Of a DNA stretch of 40,350 nucleotides, positions 15,257 to 24,850 are shown one piece after another; within the stretch, counting starts at the first letter, position 1, and each line of letters opens with the position of its first letter. The stretch is from positions 262,684 to 303,033 of the forward strand of contig NPFB01000076.1 of NCBI GenBank assembly GCA_014084085.1, in the 5' to 3' direction. The DNA comes from Hondaea fermentalgiana (taxonomy: Eukaryota; Sar; Bigyra; Thraustochytrida; Thraustochytriidae). Below the pieces are notes generated by a model. The model did not search any database, had not been told where the DNA came from, and was given only the letters and a program-made list of their open reading frames with translations. A program made the translations under genes and the position numbers.

Positions 15257-17908
15257 ATGCAGCGGTACGAGCGCGCCAAGGCGTGCAGGACGTACGAGCC
15301 GCACCCGGTGTACGGCAAGGGCAACGAGTGCAAGAACTGCGCGCAGCCGGCGTCGGAGCACTCGTCCAAGGCCATCCTGCGCGGGGAACGCGCGGTCCTG
15401 GTGGCCAGAGAAAAGGCCGCGAAGAAGAAGAAGGCCAAGGCAAAAGAGGCTGCCGCGCGCCAACGAGGGAGGAGCACTTCCGTGGGGCCCTCGCGGACGC
15501 CGCGCTCGCCGCGCTCGCGCAGCATCTCCATCACGCATACCATCAACATGGACGACCTCGAGAACCTGGGCCGCTCGCGGTCCAAGTCTCGCTCGCGGTC
15601 GGTCATTGTCAAGGGTGGCGGCGGCTCGCAGAGTCGCAGCGTGCGCAACCTGAAAGGGGCGCGCTCGCACTCAAGAAACCGCGGCAAAAGTCGGACGCTC
15701 AAGGAGCTGACCGCAGAGGCTAACTCGCCGCGCTCGCGCAAAGCCTCCCGCAAGGATGCTCAGCGTGTCGAACGGCGGCGACAGCGCCGCAAGAAATCCG
15801 CCAAGACGGGATCCAAGTCGCGGTCCGTGGCGCACATGGCGCGCGAATCGCCTTCCCGACGCCGCGGTGGCCGCTCGCGCTCAGTGCCCCTTGACGATGA
15901 ATTGTCTTCAGCGTCTTCCTCTGGTTCCTCGAGCTTTTCATCCGAATTCGAGTCCGAATCGAGCTCGTCTTCGTCAGGGTACTCGTCCGAGTCCGAGTTG
16001 GATTCGCTATCCGAGTCCGTGTCCGAATCCGAATCCGAGTCCGAGTCTTCGGTAAGTTCTCTCGACTCGGAGGATTCCTATCTCGAGGACCTCGCCGTGG
16101 TTGATGCCCGACGTCTCGAGCGAAAGCGACTCGCTCGTTATGAGCAACGGCGCAAGGAAGAACGCGCCCTACTACGCCGTCGTCCCAAACACCACAAGCA
16201 GCGTCGCGACAAGCCTCGTAGCAGACATGGCAGGTCGCGCAGTGGTAGCTCGGATCCTGGACGCCGATCCTCGAGTGTGAGCTCGGGGGCACGGCGTCGT
16301 GTTGGCTCCTCTGTGGGTGCAAGTGCCCGGCGCCGTCTCTCACCCGAAGAAGAGCGGCGATTGCAGCAACGACAGCACCTTGATCGCCTCAAGAGGCTTC
16401 AAGAGGGTCGCGCACGCAGATATGTGACTGCAGGGCAGCAAGCTGCCGCAAAGCCCAAAAATGAAGCCGCGCGTCGAAAGCACGGAGCCGATGGCGCCAA
16501 GGGAAAGAAGCAGTCGCATCAGCAGCAGACACTTGCCCAGCGGCGCAAGCAACAGCAGCAGCAGCAACAGCAGCAACGAAAGAAGCAACAACAGCAGCGG
16601 AGAAAGCGCAAGGGGTCTGATTCCTCGTCCTCCTCGGGCTCGGAGTCTTCCTCTTCAGGGTCGGAGTCCTCTTCAGGGTCGGAGTCCTCGGGATCGTCTG
16701 GATCGGAGGACCGCGCTCGCTCGAGCTCGTTCGGCTCCATTGCTTGGGCCCTCACCAAAGGTGTGGTAAACCTTGCAATCGGATCTGGCAAGGAAGAGTC
16801 CTCGTCCGGGTCCGGGTCAGAGTCTGATTCCGAGTCTTCTTCCGGGTCGGAGAGCGACTCCTCGAACAGTAGTGCCGACTCACGGGCGGCAGCCAAAGCC
16901 AAGGCCAAGGCCAAGGCCAAGCGCAAGTCTGGCGCCAGCAATGCGGGGCGTTCCGCTGCAGGAGGTAGCTACACGGCCAAGGAACGCCAGCTCGAGCTGA
17001 AGCAGCGCCAAAGCTACCAGCGGCAAAAACTTGCGCAAACTGGCAAACAGCAAAAACCTCAGCAAAAGGGCGGCGCAGCTCAGCAGCAAAAAAGAAGGCA
17101 GGCTTCTGTGCGCGGTAAACGGCAGTCGGTCTCAGGTAGTATTCGTAGTGCTCACAGCGGAAGCAGCGGCAAGGACCGGACATCGAACCAAAGCGCTTGG
17201 GAGCACCGACGCATGGAGCGTCAAAAGGCTGCTCCCGAAAGATCGAAGCGCCATCAGTCCCCCCAGGGCAGACTTGCGCGTGTCCGACGTGGAGGGTCTG
17301 ACTCGGAGCCGGAGAATTCACCCCAGCGTCGTCGCGTGAGTGCTGCTAGATCAGTAAAATCTCGCGGCTCGACGTCGAGAAAGAGTGCCGGCTCGCGTCG
17401 TCAGAGCAAACGTCGAAGCGCGGCAAGTTCTTCGTCGTCGTCATCCTCATCATCGTCTTCTGGCTCAGACTCCTCGTCGTCCTCGAGCAGCGAGGGTGGC
17501 GCAACTAGGGCGCGGCGGCGATCGGTCGCCAGGAGCGTGCGCAGCTCCAAGAGCAAGACCTCAAAGGCGCGATTATCCGCTTCGAGAAAGCAGCAACAGC
17601 AGCAACAGCAGCAGCGGCGGTCTGCGAGCGGCAAATCCGTGAGTTCGAAAAAGCGAAGTCTTGACACGAGAAATGGCAAAGACATAATGACGGCTGACAG
17701 GAGTATTGACGTAAATGCAAGCAGCGGAGATGACACGCGAAGCGAGATCCAGGATGAGATCCGGCGGAGCAAGCTCACGCGGCGATCGCTCGAAAGCAAA
17801 CAGCGCAGGATGAAGGCAGAAGAGGAAAAACTCAAACAGTTAGAGGGCACGTACGAGCGGCAGTCCAAGGCTCGTTCCTCACGATCGCGGGCCTCAGTGC
17901 GGCGGTGA
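15257..17908 (+). CDS. Large RS-, Ser/Glu- and Gln-rich protein with N-terminal Cys/His knuckle
   Basis: An 883-residue, mostly disordered protein. The only Cys residues noted cluster at the N-terminus: C10-x14-C25-x2-C28-x6-H35 (CRTYEPHP...NECKNCAQPASEH), a plausible small zinc site. It is followed by a Lys/Ala-rich helix (49-70), RS-dipeptide stretches (for example GRSRSKSRSRS, 105-115, and GRSRSV near 205), an acidic Ser/Glu block (about 217-275), an Arg/Glu-rich likely coiled coil (285-385), poly-Gln (432-447), a second acidic Ser block (452-540) interrupted by a short hydrophobic segment (SFGSIAWALTKGVVNLAIGS, 491-510), and further RS/Ser/Gln-rich sequence ending in a charged helix. RS-rich composition is typical of splicing or speckle proteins, but no RRM is present and no family was recognised. 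The start is the first ATG after the gap, at the Cys knuckle. Confidence 0.8.
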   Translation: MQRYERAKACRTYEPHPVYGKGNECKNCAQPASEHSSKAILRGERAVLVAREKAAKKKKAKAKEAAARQRGRSTSVGPSRTPRSPRSRSISITHTINMDDLENLGRSRSKSRSRSVIVKGGGGSQSRSVRNLKGARSHSRNRGKSRTLKELTAEANSPRSRKASRKDAQRVERRRQRRKKSAKTGSKSRSVAHMARESPSRRRGGRSRSVPLDDELSSASSSGSSSFSSEFESESSSSSSGYSSESELDSLSESVSESESESESSVSSLDSEDSYLEDLAVVDARRLERKRLARYEQRRKEERALLRRRPKHHKQRRDKPRSRHGRSRSGSSDPGRRSSSVSSGARRRVGSSVGASARRRLSPEEERRLQQRQHLDRLKRLQEGRARRYVTAGQQAAAKPKNEAARRKHGADGAKGKKQSHQQQTLAQRRKQQQQQQQQQRKKQQQQRRKRKGSDSSSSSGSESSSSGSESSSGSESSGSSGSEDRARSSSFGSIAWALTKGVVNLAIGSGKEESSSGSGSESDSESSSGSESDSSNSSADSRAAAKAKAKAKAKRKSGASNAGRSAAGGSYTAKERQLELKQRQSYQRQKLAQTGKQQKPQQKGGAAQQQKRRQASVRGKRQSVSGSIRSAHSGSSGKDRTSNQSAWEHRRMERQKAAPERSKRHQSPQGRLARVRRGGSDSEPENSPQRRRVSAARSVKSRGSTSRKSAGSRRQSKRRSAASSSSSSSSSSSSGSDSSSSSSSEGGATRARRRSVARSVRSSKSKTSKARLSASRKQQQQQQQQRRSASGKSVSSKKRSLDTRNGKDIMTADRSIDVNASSGDDTRSEIQDEIRRSKLTRRSLESKQRRMKAEEEKLKQLEGTYERQSKARSSRSRASVRR

Positions 17909-18417
17909 AGAGGCAGGCACCTCTGCAGCTCGATACTAGGCCTAGGCCTAGACTTTGCCAAGACAGCCGCAATGATGAAGATAACTAAAATTTTAAAGAG
18001 TCCTGCGACGGAGTCCTGCAAAATTTAGATTAACCTCTTTCACTTTCTGTTGGAAACGTAGCAACTGCAACAATATGTTCATTGATTTTCCATGCTGGGT
18101 ACAAATGGATCGACCTAGATGTATGAGAAAGAGAGCGAAGAAGCTGGTTTTCGTTTTCGTCCTGAAGCGCGAAACGCGAGCAAGGAAAGACAAGGGAATG
18201 CATAAAGGTAACAGAAAAAGAACGAATGATGCGATGATCAACACAAGAGAAAGAAGCACGTGCTACTACGCAGAAAAGAAAAGACTGGCGCGTGTGCTCC
18301 TGAGCCAGCTTATTGGCACAGGCGCGAAAAGCCAGACACAGCGACATTGTCCAGTCATGCTCCATGTTTGGCGCGAGCAAGAGAGGGGAAATGGAACGCA
18401 AGTGACGATTGCCGATT
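17909..18417. other. Convergent 3' intergenic region
   Basis: Lies between two convergent genes. It contains the 16-bp palindrome CTAGGCCTAGGCCTAG (17936-17951). No gene supported. Confidence 0.55.
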
Positions 18418-20625
18418 TTAAAAGAGGCCTGCGCCCTTGCGCAGGGCCTGCTGACGCCACTTGGGCTTGAGAAGAAACTCACCGCGGGACATCTTGAAGG
18501 CGTACTCAAAGTCCTCGTCGCTGATGTAGTCCTCAATGACGGAGGGATCGACCTGAAGGTCTTCGAGCGCCTTGTTGCGCACAGCCTCGCGCAGTTCATC
18601 AAGAGAAAATTGGCCCTCTGGCTTGAGATAGGTGACCTTGGGCGGGGCAGGACGCGCCCAGGCCGCACCTGCGGGGATACGCCGCGAGACATGGTCCGCA
18701 ACAGGGCGGGCAGCGGGCTGAGCTGCAGAGTGCTCGAGCTTGGCACGACGCTGGGCAATGGCTTCCTGCAGACTGATGGGTTTCCCTGCAGGCGCCTTGA
18801 AACCCTTGGCCGTTTGCGAGGGCGATGGCCTCGCAGATGCACGATCAAACTCTCGGGCAAAAGGCTTGGAAACGGCCACAGGCTTGGAAGCGGCCTGCGG
18901 CATTTTTGGCTGCTTCGGGAGCTGAGGCTTGGTAAGACGAGGAACAGGCGGTTTGTGAGGGGAGCGGCCACCGCCGCGAGTGTTCGAGGCCATGATAACC
19001 GGGTCATCCTCGTCATCCTCGATTTCGAAAAAGTGGTTGCCGTCGTCGATATCGGGCGGAGGCGGCACATCAACCTCGAGTTGCTTTGGCATCGGTTTGC
19101 CATCGGATCCAAAGGCATCAAGCGTGAGGTCAAAGACCACGTGAGAGTTGGGCGGCACGTCAGGCGGAAGACCGACCTTGCCGTACGCAAGGGCGGGGTT
19201 GACCACGAGGCGTACGTTCTGGCCAAGGTTCATGCGCTGCACGGCGTACTCAACACCACGAATGACTTCGCCTCCGCCGACAAAAAATTCCATGGATCCG
19301 CCTTCCGGGGAGAGCTTGGAGGGCAGGTCCGTGGCGCCGAACTCAATGAGACTCTGGTGCTGCTCGTCCCAAATATAAGCGGCGTAGCTGAGCTGTACAA
19401 AGTCGCCTTGCTGCGGGCCGTCCGGGGCGAGACTCTGACCGATTGTGCGGTTACCCTCCTCCATGGTATAGCCATTGTCGATGAGGCGGTCAAAACTCTC
19501 GATGCTGGAGAGCTGAAAGGACGAAATGACGCGGCGCTCGCGCTTCGAGATCTCTGCGGCTGCGGGAGGGGGCGCAAAGGCAGAAGGCGTGGCCTCCTTG
19601 CTCTTGCGACGGCCAAGCGAAAGACGCGACAGAGACTTGCGGAGCGAGGTACGCTTCTTTTCGACGCGCTTCGTTTCGGCATAGCCGCCAGCAGGGGCCT
19701 CGTCAAACTGCATCGCTTGAGCATCGGTGAGCGGCGTTCCCGTGAGAATGGCGTGCGCGACACGACTGTCGAGGAGCTCGACGTGGTTGTACGGGATGAG
19801 GCCCTTGGAGCCGCCGACCGTCTGGGCCTCCCACCATCCCGGGGATCCAGTGCTTTGCGAGAGAATGGCGATCACCTGCGAGGACTCCATAAAGAGCTCG
19901 ACATCGTCTTGCGGGGTCCAGGTAAACTCGACGTGGGCAAGCTGCATGTTGGTGAGGCCATCGTCCTCGGGGGCGCGCACGCTCTCGCGATCCTGTCCAG
20001 CGCTGGCCGAAGCTTCGGCAGCAGAGTAGATCTCGTCGCTCGCGGCCTGAACGTCGACCTGCTCGCCAGGGAACAGCCAGACCATGAGGAGATAGCTCGT
20101 TGTATCTTCTTTGGTGAGCATGTTGAGGTAAATTTCGATGGACTCTTCACGCTTGTCCACGTCAATGCCCTCGAGGCCAGCATGATCGGCCCACCGGGGA
20201 GGGAGCACGCCGTCAAAGGTTGGGAAGATGGACTTGACTTGAACGTCGAGCTCGCGGATTTGCGAGATGGACTTGGTGGCGACACGTTTCTTGCCGGACG
20301 AGGTCATTGCGCGAATGTCGAATTTGGGTTCACCGGTGCGCGCGCTGGTGTGCGTCCGAAAAACCTTGGCGGTGGCGATGCGGTCGCCGTCGAACTTGAA
20401 CTGTTTAGGTGCGTCCTTGGCAGCCATGAGGCGCTGGGCCTCATCTTCACTGATGAGTTCGACGTAGTTGTACGGGAACTCGCCGCGAGCACCGGTCGTT
20501 TGGTCTTCGCCGACCCACCAACCGCTCGAGTCTTGCTCCTCGACAACGAGGACGTCATTCTCCTCGAAGCCGAGATCGCCTTCCTGCGCGGCTACAAAGG
20601 TGTACAAAGCTCTTGCGAACTGCAT
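18418..20625 (-). CDS. SH3 - PX-like - SH3 - FKBP - villin headpiece multidomain protein
   Basis: A 735-residue single-exon protein. Domains in order: SH3 (1-59; ALYTF, GWWVGE, GEFPYNYVEL); PX-like fold (about 78-186, with FPTFDGVLPPRW and ESIEIYLNMLTKED); second SH3 (about 226-287; GWWEAQ, KGLIPYNHVELL); a basic Ser-rich linker (318-345); FKBP-type prolyl isomerase domain (about 395-506; FFVGGGEVIRGVEYAV, ALAYGKVGLPP, PPNSHVVFDLTL); a Pro/Lys-rich linker with a WH2-like stretch (ISLQEAIAQRRAKL, 617-630); and a C-terminal villin headpiece (about 668-735; YISDEDFEYAFKMSRGEF, ending KPKWRQQALRKGAGLF), an F-actin binding module. The headpiece ends exactly at the C-terminus, as in villin, so the frame is complete. 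I infer a cortical or endosomal actin adaptor. The PX Arg motif is not obvious, so lipid binding is uncertain. The start has A at -3. Confidence 0.92.
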   Translation of the reverse strand: MQFARALYTFVAAQEGDLGFEENDVLVVEEQDSSGWWVGEDQTTGARGEFPYNYVELISEDEAQRLMAAKDAPKQFKFDGDRIATAKVFRTHTSARTGEPKFDIRAMTSSGKKRVATKSISQIRELDVQVKSIFPTFDGVLPPRWADHAGLEGIDVDKREESIEIYLNMLTKEDTTSYLLMVWLFPGEQVDVQAASDEIYSAAEASASAGQDRESVRAPEDDGLTNMQLAHVEFTWTPQDDVELFMESSQVIAILSQSTGSPGWWEAQTVGGSKGLIPYNHVELLDSRVAHAILTGTPLTDAQAMQFDEAPAGGYAETKRVEKKRTSLRKSLSRLSLGRRKSKEATPSAFAPPPAAAEISKRERRVISSFQLSSIESFDRLIDNGYTMEEGNRTIGQSLAPDGPQQGDFVQLSYAAYIWDEQHQSLIEFGATDLPSKLSPEGGSMEFFVGGGEVIRGVEYAVQRMNLGQNVRLVVNPALAYGKVGLPPDVPPNSHVVFDLTLDAFGSDGKPMPKQLEVDVPPPPDIDDGNHFFEIEDDEDDPVIMASNTRGGGRSPHKPPVPRLTKPQLPKQPKMPQAASKPVAVSKPFAREFDRASARPSPSQTAKGFKAPAGKPISLQEAIAQRRAKLEHSAAQPAARPVADHVSRRIPAGAAWARPAPPKVTYLKPEGQFSLDELREAVRNKALEDLQVDPSVIEDYISDEDFEYAFKMSRGEFLLKPKWRQQALRKGAGLF

Positions 20626-23083
20626 GGTCTTGATTCTGTCTTGGCTTGCTCGAGCTTGACGGGCTCGGTGCCTGCTCTTGGCGAAAACCTTTTCACGGAG
20701 CTATGGCGTCGAGCACGCGCTCTTCGTTGTGCGTGGGGAGAAGAGTAGCCAAGACGGAGTGGAGTCGCGCGCACAAAGGAAGGGAGGCGTGTATGCCTCG
20801 CTCTCGGTCTCTGACGCACGAAGCTAGCTGACTTCGTGCAGACCTAGCGGCCGTACGTCGCGTCTGCGCGCGCGCCCACGGGAAGGGAGCCCAGGTGCGC
20901 CGCTGCACGCGCTGGGCGAAAAGTCCACTTCTACGCGGCGCGCGCTCTGCTGCGCGGGCGGCAGGCGGCGGGGGCGGGTCGGCTGGCTGGCGGCGAAGGG
21001 AGGGCTGCGCTCGCCTCGGGTCTGGCGGCGGCGCTCGCGCGCGCGTAGGCGGACGGCTCCGCGGCCCGGCGCGTGCCGCGAGCGAGGTACAGGCGGTCGC
21101 CAGCGAGGGACTCCGGTTTTGCTAAAAGAATAAAAGGAGATGAACAAGAAGAAGTAAAGAAAAAGAAAATGAAAAAGTTTTTAAACGAAAGAAAATGAAA
21201 AGGTATGAAGAAGGACGATAAGGATAAGGTTGACATAGGCTCTTCAGGCTAGAGCTGCAGTCTCGAGAGATGTCGGTGTTGGTGGTTGCTTGTGCTTGCT
21301 GTCGTGAGTATATATCATATATTTATCCCGCGCGGTGCGGCCACAAGGAGCACGTCTTGATTGTGAATGTAGAGGCTCGCCTTGACACGAGTTCCAGCGC
21401 CGCATCGTAACGTACGGCTGGGGGCACCCCTACAGCTTTCTCAAATGAGAGAAGCTCCGAAGTCAACATAGCAGGGGGTAGCAGGGGGGGTATTTTCGAT
21501 AAAAATTCTAAAATAGCCCCCCGACGGAGAGGGCAAATCTGGGCACGTGCCACACCGAGGGGGCATTAAAAAAACAACCTCTCGCACCGCGCCCGAGGTG
21601 TGCATGGAACAAAAAAGAACATGTTGGAACATCGGAGAAAACAAAAGCCTGAGCCTGAAGGCATGTGCGGGTCAATTCTTGCCGCACTTGATCCTCTCCT
21701 TCTTTTTTTTCGTTTGGAAAGAAACGGTGGTGTGTTTCTAACTAGGTAAAGACTCAAGGTCTAGCAAGAAAACAGAGCAAGTAAGTAATTCCTTATAGCA
21801 AACCTTGATAAATTCAGACAGCAATCGAGTATGAAATCTCGCCTGCACCCACCTTGCAGTTGCGTCTCAGCTCATGCTTGGCAGAACATATTTCTAATCA
21901 TTTTTTGTTTTTTTAGTACCCGAATAAGTTGGCGACAATCCGTCATGAACTACCTTGTTGAATCTGAAAAGATTCCAATAGCTATTCGCCTTTGCGACGG
22001 ATGACACACTTGCCTATTGCACTTTTACTGATGCTTGTTGACAAGTGCAAATCGATCAAAGTTGGGATCAGGTATTGTGCAAGCAGACTCGATCGACATC
22101 TCTCGCTAAATTGGCGAGGACTCTGGGTCGAAAGTTCCACGTGGGCCTCATGCAAAGCGCCATTTTCATATTCTCCCTGTAAACAACGAAGAGCACTCGA
22201 ATGACATACCCATCAGAAGGTCTTCCGTAGTCTACTGGGTCTTTCCTCGCGCCGCAGTTGACAACGTAGGTGCGAACAACTCCGAGCTACAGTATCTGTG
22301 TTGCCCGAAATACACTTCGATAGGCCCAAGACGACAAAATCAAGCATGCACAAGTCGGCCTGCTCGAGTTTTTCTTCGCGAATTCCCAAGGAAAGTGATA
22401 CAGCAATAACAACAACAACATTTGTTAATCTCTTCATCATTCAGGCGCAGCGATTTGATTGATGCATTTCAAGGCAACGAAAGCCCAGAAATTAGTTACA
22501 GTCTGGGCTTTGACGCAGTGAAAAGAAACGTGACGAGGAGAGTAGGGTGACCAGGTGGCGAGTGTGAAGATGAAGGGTGATGTGGAAAAGGTGTGATAAG
22601 ACGGAAAGGGAGAAATAAGGGGGAAAGAAGGAATGCAAGAGGATGAAAAACCCACTTGCCCCTTGATTCGAGCAGGACACGAGACAGCTTGGGATCATGC
22701 ACGGTTGCGGTGGACGGAAAGCTACGAGGCCAGCCTCGATCATCAGAAGTGGAACGCATGCATTGGTCGTGATCGTGTGAGGGTGAGTAGTAAAGTCAGA
22801 GCAGGACAGAAAGTAAATCTCTTGGGGAAGGTACAGGGCCGAGGACTCTTCTCCTAGCTCATGCGACATCCAGGCCCACTTAAAGGATAGACGAGCCGCG
22901 GAACGGAGACGAGCGAGAAACACAGGGCCTTGATCCTTTGATGGGAAGGAGAGTACGCCATCTGGCTGTCCTGCAAGTTGGTTTTGAGGCTTTTGTATTT
23001 TTTGGGGGATTGATCAAAGGTTTCTTTGTCCGGGATTGTGAGTGTGTGTATGAGAGAGAGAGAGAGAGAGAGGATGAATCAGA
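20626..23083. other. Gene-poor intergenic region
   Basis: About 2.4 kb without a supported gene. The first 500 bases (20626-21120) are very GC-rich and should hold the promoter of the minus-strand multidomain gene. They are followed by a purine-rich stretch (21120-21240), an AT palindrome-like TATA patch (GTATATATCATATATTTA, 21308-21325), lower-GC sequence (about 21700-22450) and a (GA)n run (23052-23072). Open frames on both strands are short and featureless. Confidence 0.55.
23052..23072. repeat. (GA)n microsatellite
   Basis: About ten GA units just downstream of the stop codon of the minus-strand gene at 23084. Confidence 0.9.
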
Positions 23084-23587
23084 TCAGTAGACGGGCTGGA
23101 AAAGTTCGGCTTCCTCTTCATCGTCGTATTCGTGGTAGTAGTCGTCCTCATCGTCGGACTCTGCGCCATCGTCGGCGAGGTGCATATTCATGTCGTAGCG
23201 CCGACTACAGATCCGCGCACGTACGACATCGGCTGTGGAAGCACGCTTAGATCTGACAATTTTTCGGAGCTCGCGTCGGCGCGGGTCCTCGACGCGTTCC
23301 GGCGCCTCAAAGTGGTACTTAAAGTCGTCGTACTGCTCATCGTCGTATGGGTCCTCATCGAACCGCTCGTCGAAGACATCGACGCCGCCGTGCGCGAGGC
23401 GGTACTCGCCTGGCAAGCGGTTGCCGCGTCCGGCTGCGCCCGCGCCGCCCCTGGCGTTCTTCTTGCGTCCCCGCGCGCGCTGCAGCAGCGAAGGTCGGCG
23501 CACGCCCATGTCGCCACGTGCGGTCTGCGCGCCGCCTTCCCGCCGCAGGCTCAGCCTCCGCCGCAGCGACGACGAGCTCGAGCCCAT
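23084..23587 (-). CDS. Small acidic protein with N-myristoylation-like start (hypothetical)
   Basis: A 167-residue protein of unknown function. It begins MGSSSSSLRRRLSLRR: Gly2 with Ser6 fits an N-myristoylation signal, and the following Arg cluster could strengthen membrane binding. A Gly/Ala/Arg-rich segment (about 35-60) follows, then an acidic Asp/Tyr-rich part (DERFDEDPYDDEQYDDF, about 72-90), a basic helix (RRRELRKIVRSKRAS), and an acidic Tyr-rich tail (DDEDDYYHEYDDEEEAELF). No domain recognised. A longer plus-strand frame overlaps it, but that translation is a low-complexity mirror with poly-Val/Ala. The sharply structured charge pattern on the minus strand favours this reading. Confidence 0.6.
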   Translation of the reverse strand: MGSSSSSLRRRLSLRREGGAQTARGDMGVRRPSLLQRARGRKKNARGGAGAAGRGNRLPGEYRLAHGGVDVFDERFDEDPYDDEQYDDFKYHFEAPERVEDPRRRELRKIVRSKRASTADVVRARICSRRYDMNMHLADDGAESDDEDDYYHEYDDEEEAELFQPVY

Positions 23588-23913
23588 CTCGCCCTCCGCG
23601 CGCTCGCGCCCGCCGCCCTCGCGCCCGCCGTCCTCGCCCGCGCTGCCGCTCTCGCCGCTGCGCGCGCCGCTGCACGCGCCGATTCCGCCGCCGCTATTCT
23701 GCTTTGCTGCCCCGGCGCGCTCTTCCTGGCAGGTTTTTCTGGTTTTTTGTTTATTTATTCATTTGTTTGGTTAGTTTCCGTCTCTGTGCTCTCCGGCTTC
23801 CCTCTCTCGGCCCCCGCCGCCTGCCTGCTCGTCGGCGCTGCAGCGGCGCACGGGCGGCGACTCGCGGCGCCGCAGGGACGTCGCAGGAGCGAGCGAGGGA
23901 AGGGCGCGAGCCT

Positions 23914-23940
23914 AGCCGAGCCGAGCCGAGCCGAGCCGAG
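23914..23940. repeat. (GCCGA)n pentanucleotide repeat
   Basis: Five consecutive GCCGA units. Confidence 0.9.
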
Positions 23941-24422
23941 GGAAGACGCGAGGAGCCACCAAACAAAGGAGAGGAGAAGGAGCGCTCGAGGTACGGGCCG
24001 CCGAGCGCGCGAGCGAGGGCTCCTCCGTGGCCGGCGGCACTGGTGGCACTTGCGCGCGTCCTCCCCACTAGGGAATGGAGGTATAGCGCACTTCGGCGCC
24101 GCCCGCGCAAGTGCAGAATCGCCGTACCCCCCGTGTTTCTGGCTGGCGGCCGTACAAGCAGGAAGACAGACACGCGCACACGACACAGGTAGAAGAGCAG
24201 ACTAGCAGACAACCACCAGTGGCATGTGGCAGAGTGGCAGACAGAGGCAGATAAATATCTTGGCGCGCGCGTGCGATGCTGTGAGTGAGTGAGGAAGTGG
24301 TGTGGCGAGCGAGGGAGGGGCGCGCGCCTGCCTTCTGCGAGGGGGTGCTGGCGTGGCTGGCGGAGCCTCCTTGCCGGCTGTGGCCTTGCCTGATCTGGCC
24401 TTGTGGCTGCAGCACAGCCTGA

Positions 24423-24463
24423 GCTGCTGCTGCTGCTGCTGCAGCTGCTGCTGCAGCTGCTAC
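24423..24463. repeat. (CTG)n / CTGCAG trinucleotide repeat
   Basis: CTG units interrupted twice by CAG, forming CAGCTG and CTGCAG palindromes capable of hairpins. No coding frame is assigned here. Confidence 0.85.
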
Positions 24464-24606
24464 TGTTTCAGGTGCGCGTGCGCGCGTACGAGCTGACGCG
24501 GGCGCAGTAGTAGCAAAGCAGCTGCAGCTGCAGGAGCGGCAACGAGGCGAGACGGGTGCCGGCCACGCGCCTCGATAACGTGCAGCGTGCCCCCCTCCGC
24601 CTCCGC

Positions 24607-24641
24607 CACGTGTGCACGTGCGCGCGTGTGCACGTGCGCAC
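24607..24641. promoter_or_regulatory. CACGTG-containing alternating purine/pyrimidine stretch
   Basis: The stretch is almost entirely alternating purine/pyrimidine, contains the E/G-box hexamer CACGTG, and repeats the block TGTGCACGTGCG twice. A role in transcription or Z-DNA formation is speculative. Confidence 0.35.
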
Positions 24642-24850
24642 AGTTGGGTACAACGTATCGGTTTTCCGGGATGCACCTGCCTAAATGTCCCGTATTTCCG
24701 GATGTTTCCGTTCGATGTAAAAAAGACTTTATCCTTTTTTTATTTTCATCTTCATTTTCTTATTGCCATCATCATGGTGGGCGATAAATATGATCTCTGC
24801 AACCAAGGAGAACATGCCGCTGCTGCGTTCTCAGTTTATTCGGTATCGAC

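Noticed and set aside
18409..20748. A 779-codon open frame on the plus strand across the FKBP/headpiece gene
   Set aside because: It is antisense to a gene with five recognisable domains; its translation has no domain and arises from GC-biased codons.
23132..24205. A 357-codon plus-strand frame with hydrophobic Val/Leu-rich parts
   Set aside because: The hydrophobic runs mirror Asp/Glu/Tyr codons of the minus-strand gene; the rest is Arg/Ala low complexity.
24423..24463. CTG repeat as a coding poly-Leu or poly-Gln tract
   Set aside because: No convincing gene frame spans it on either strand.
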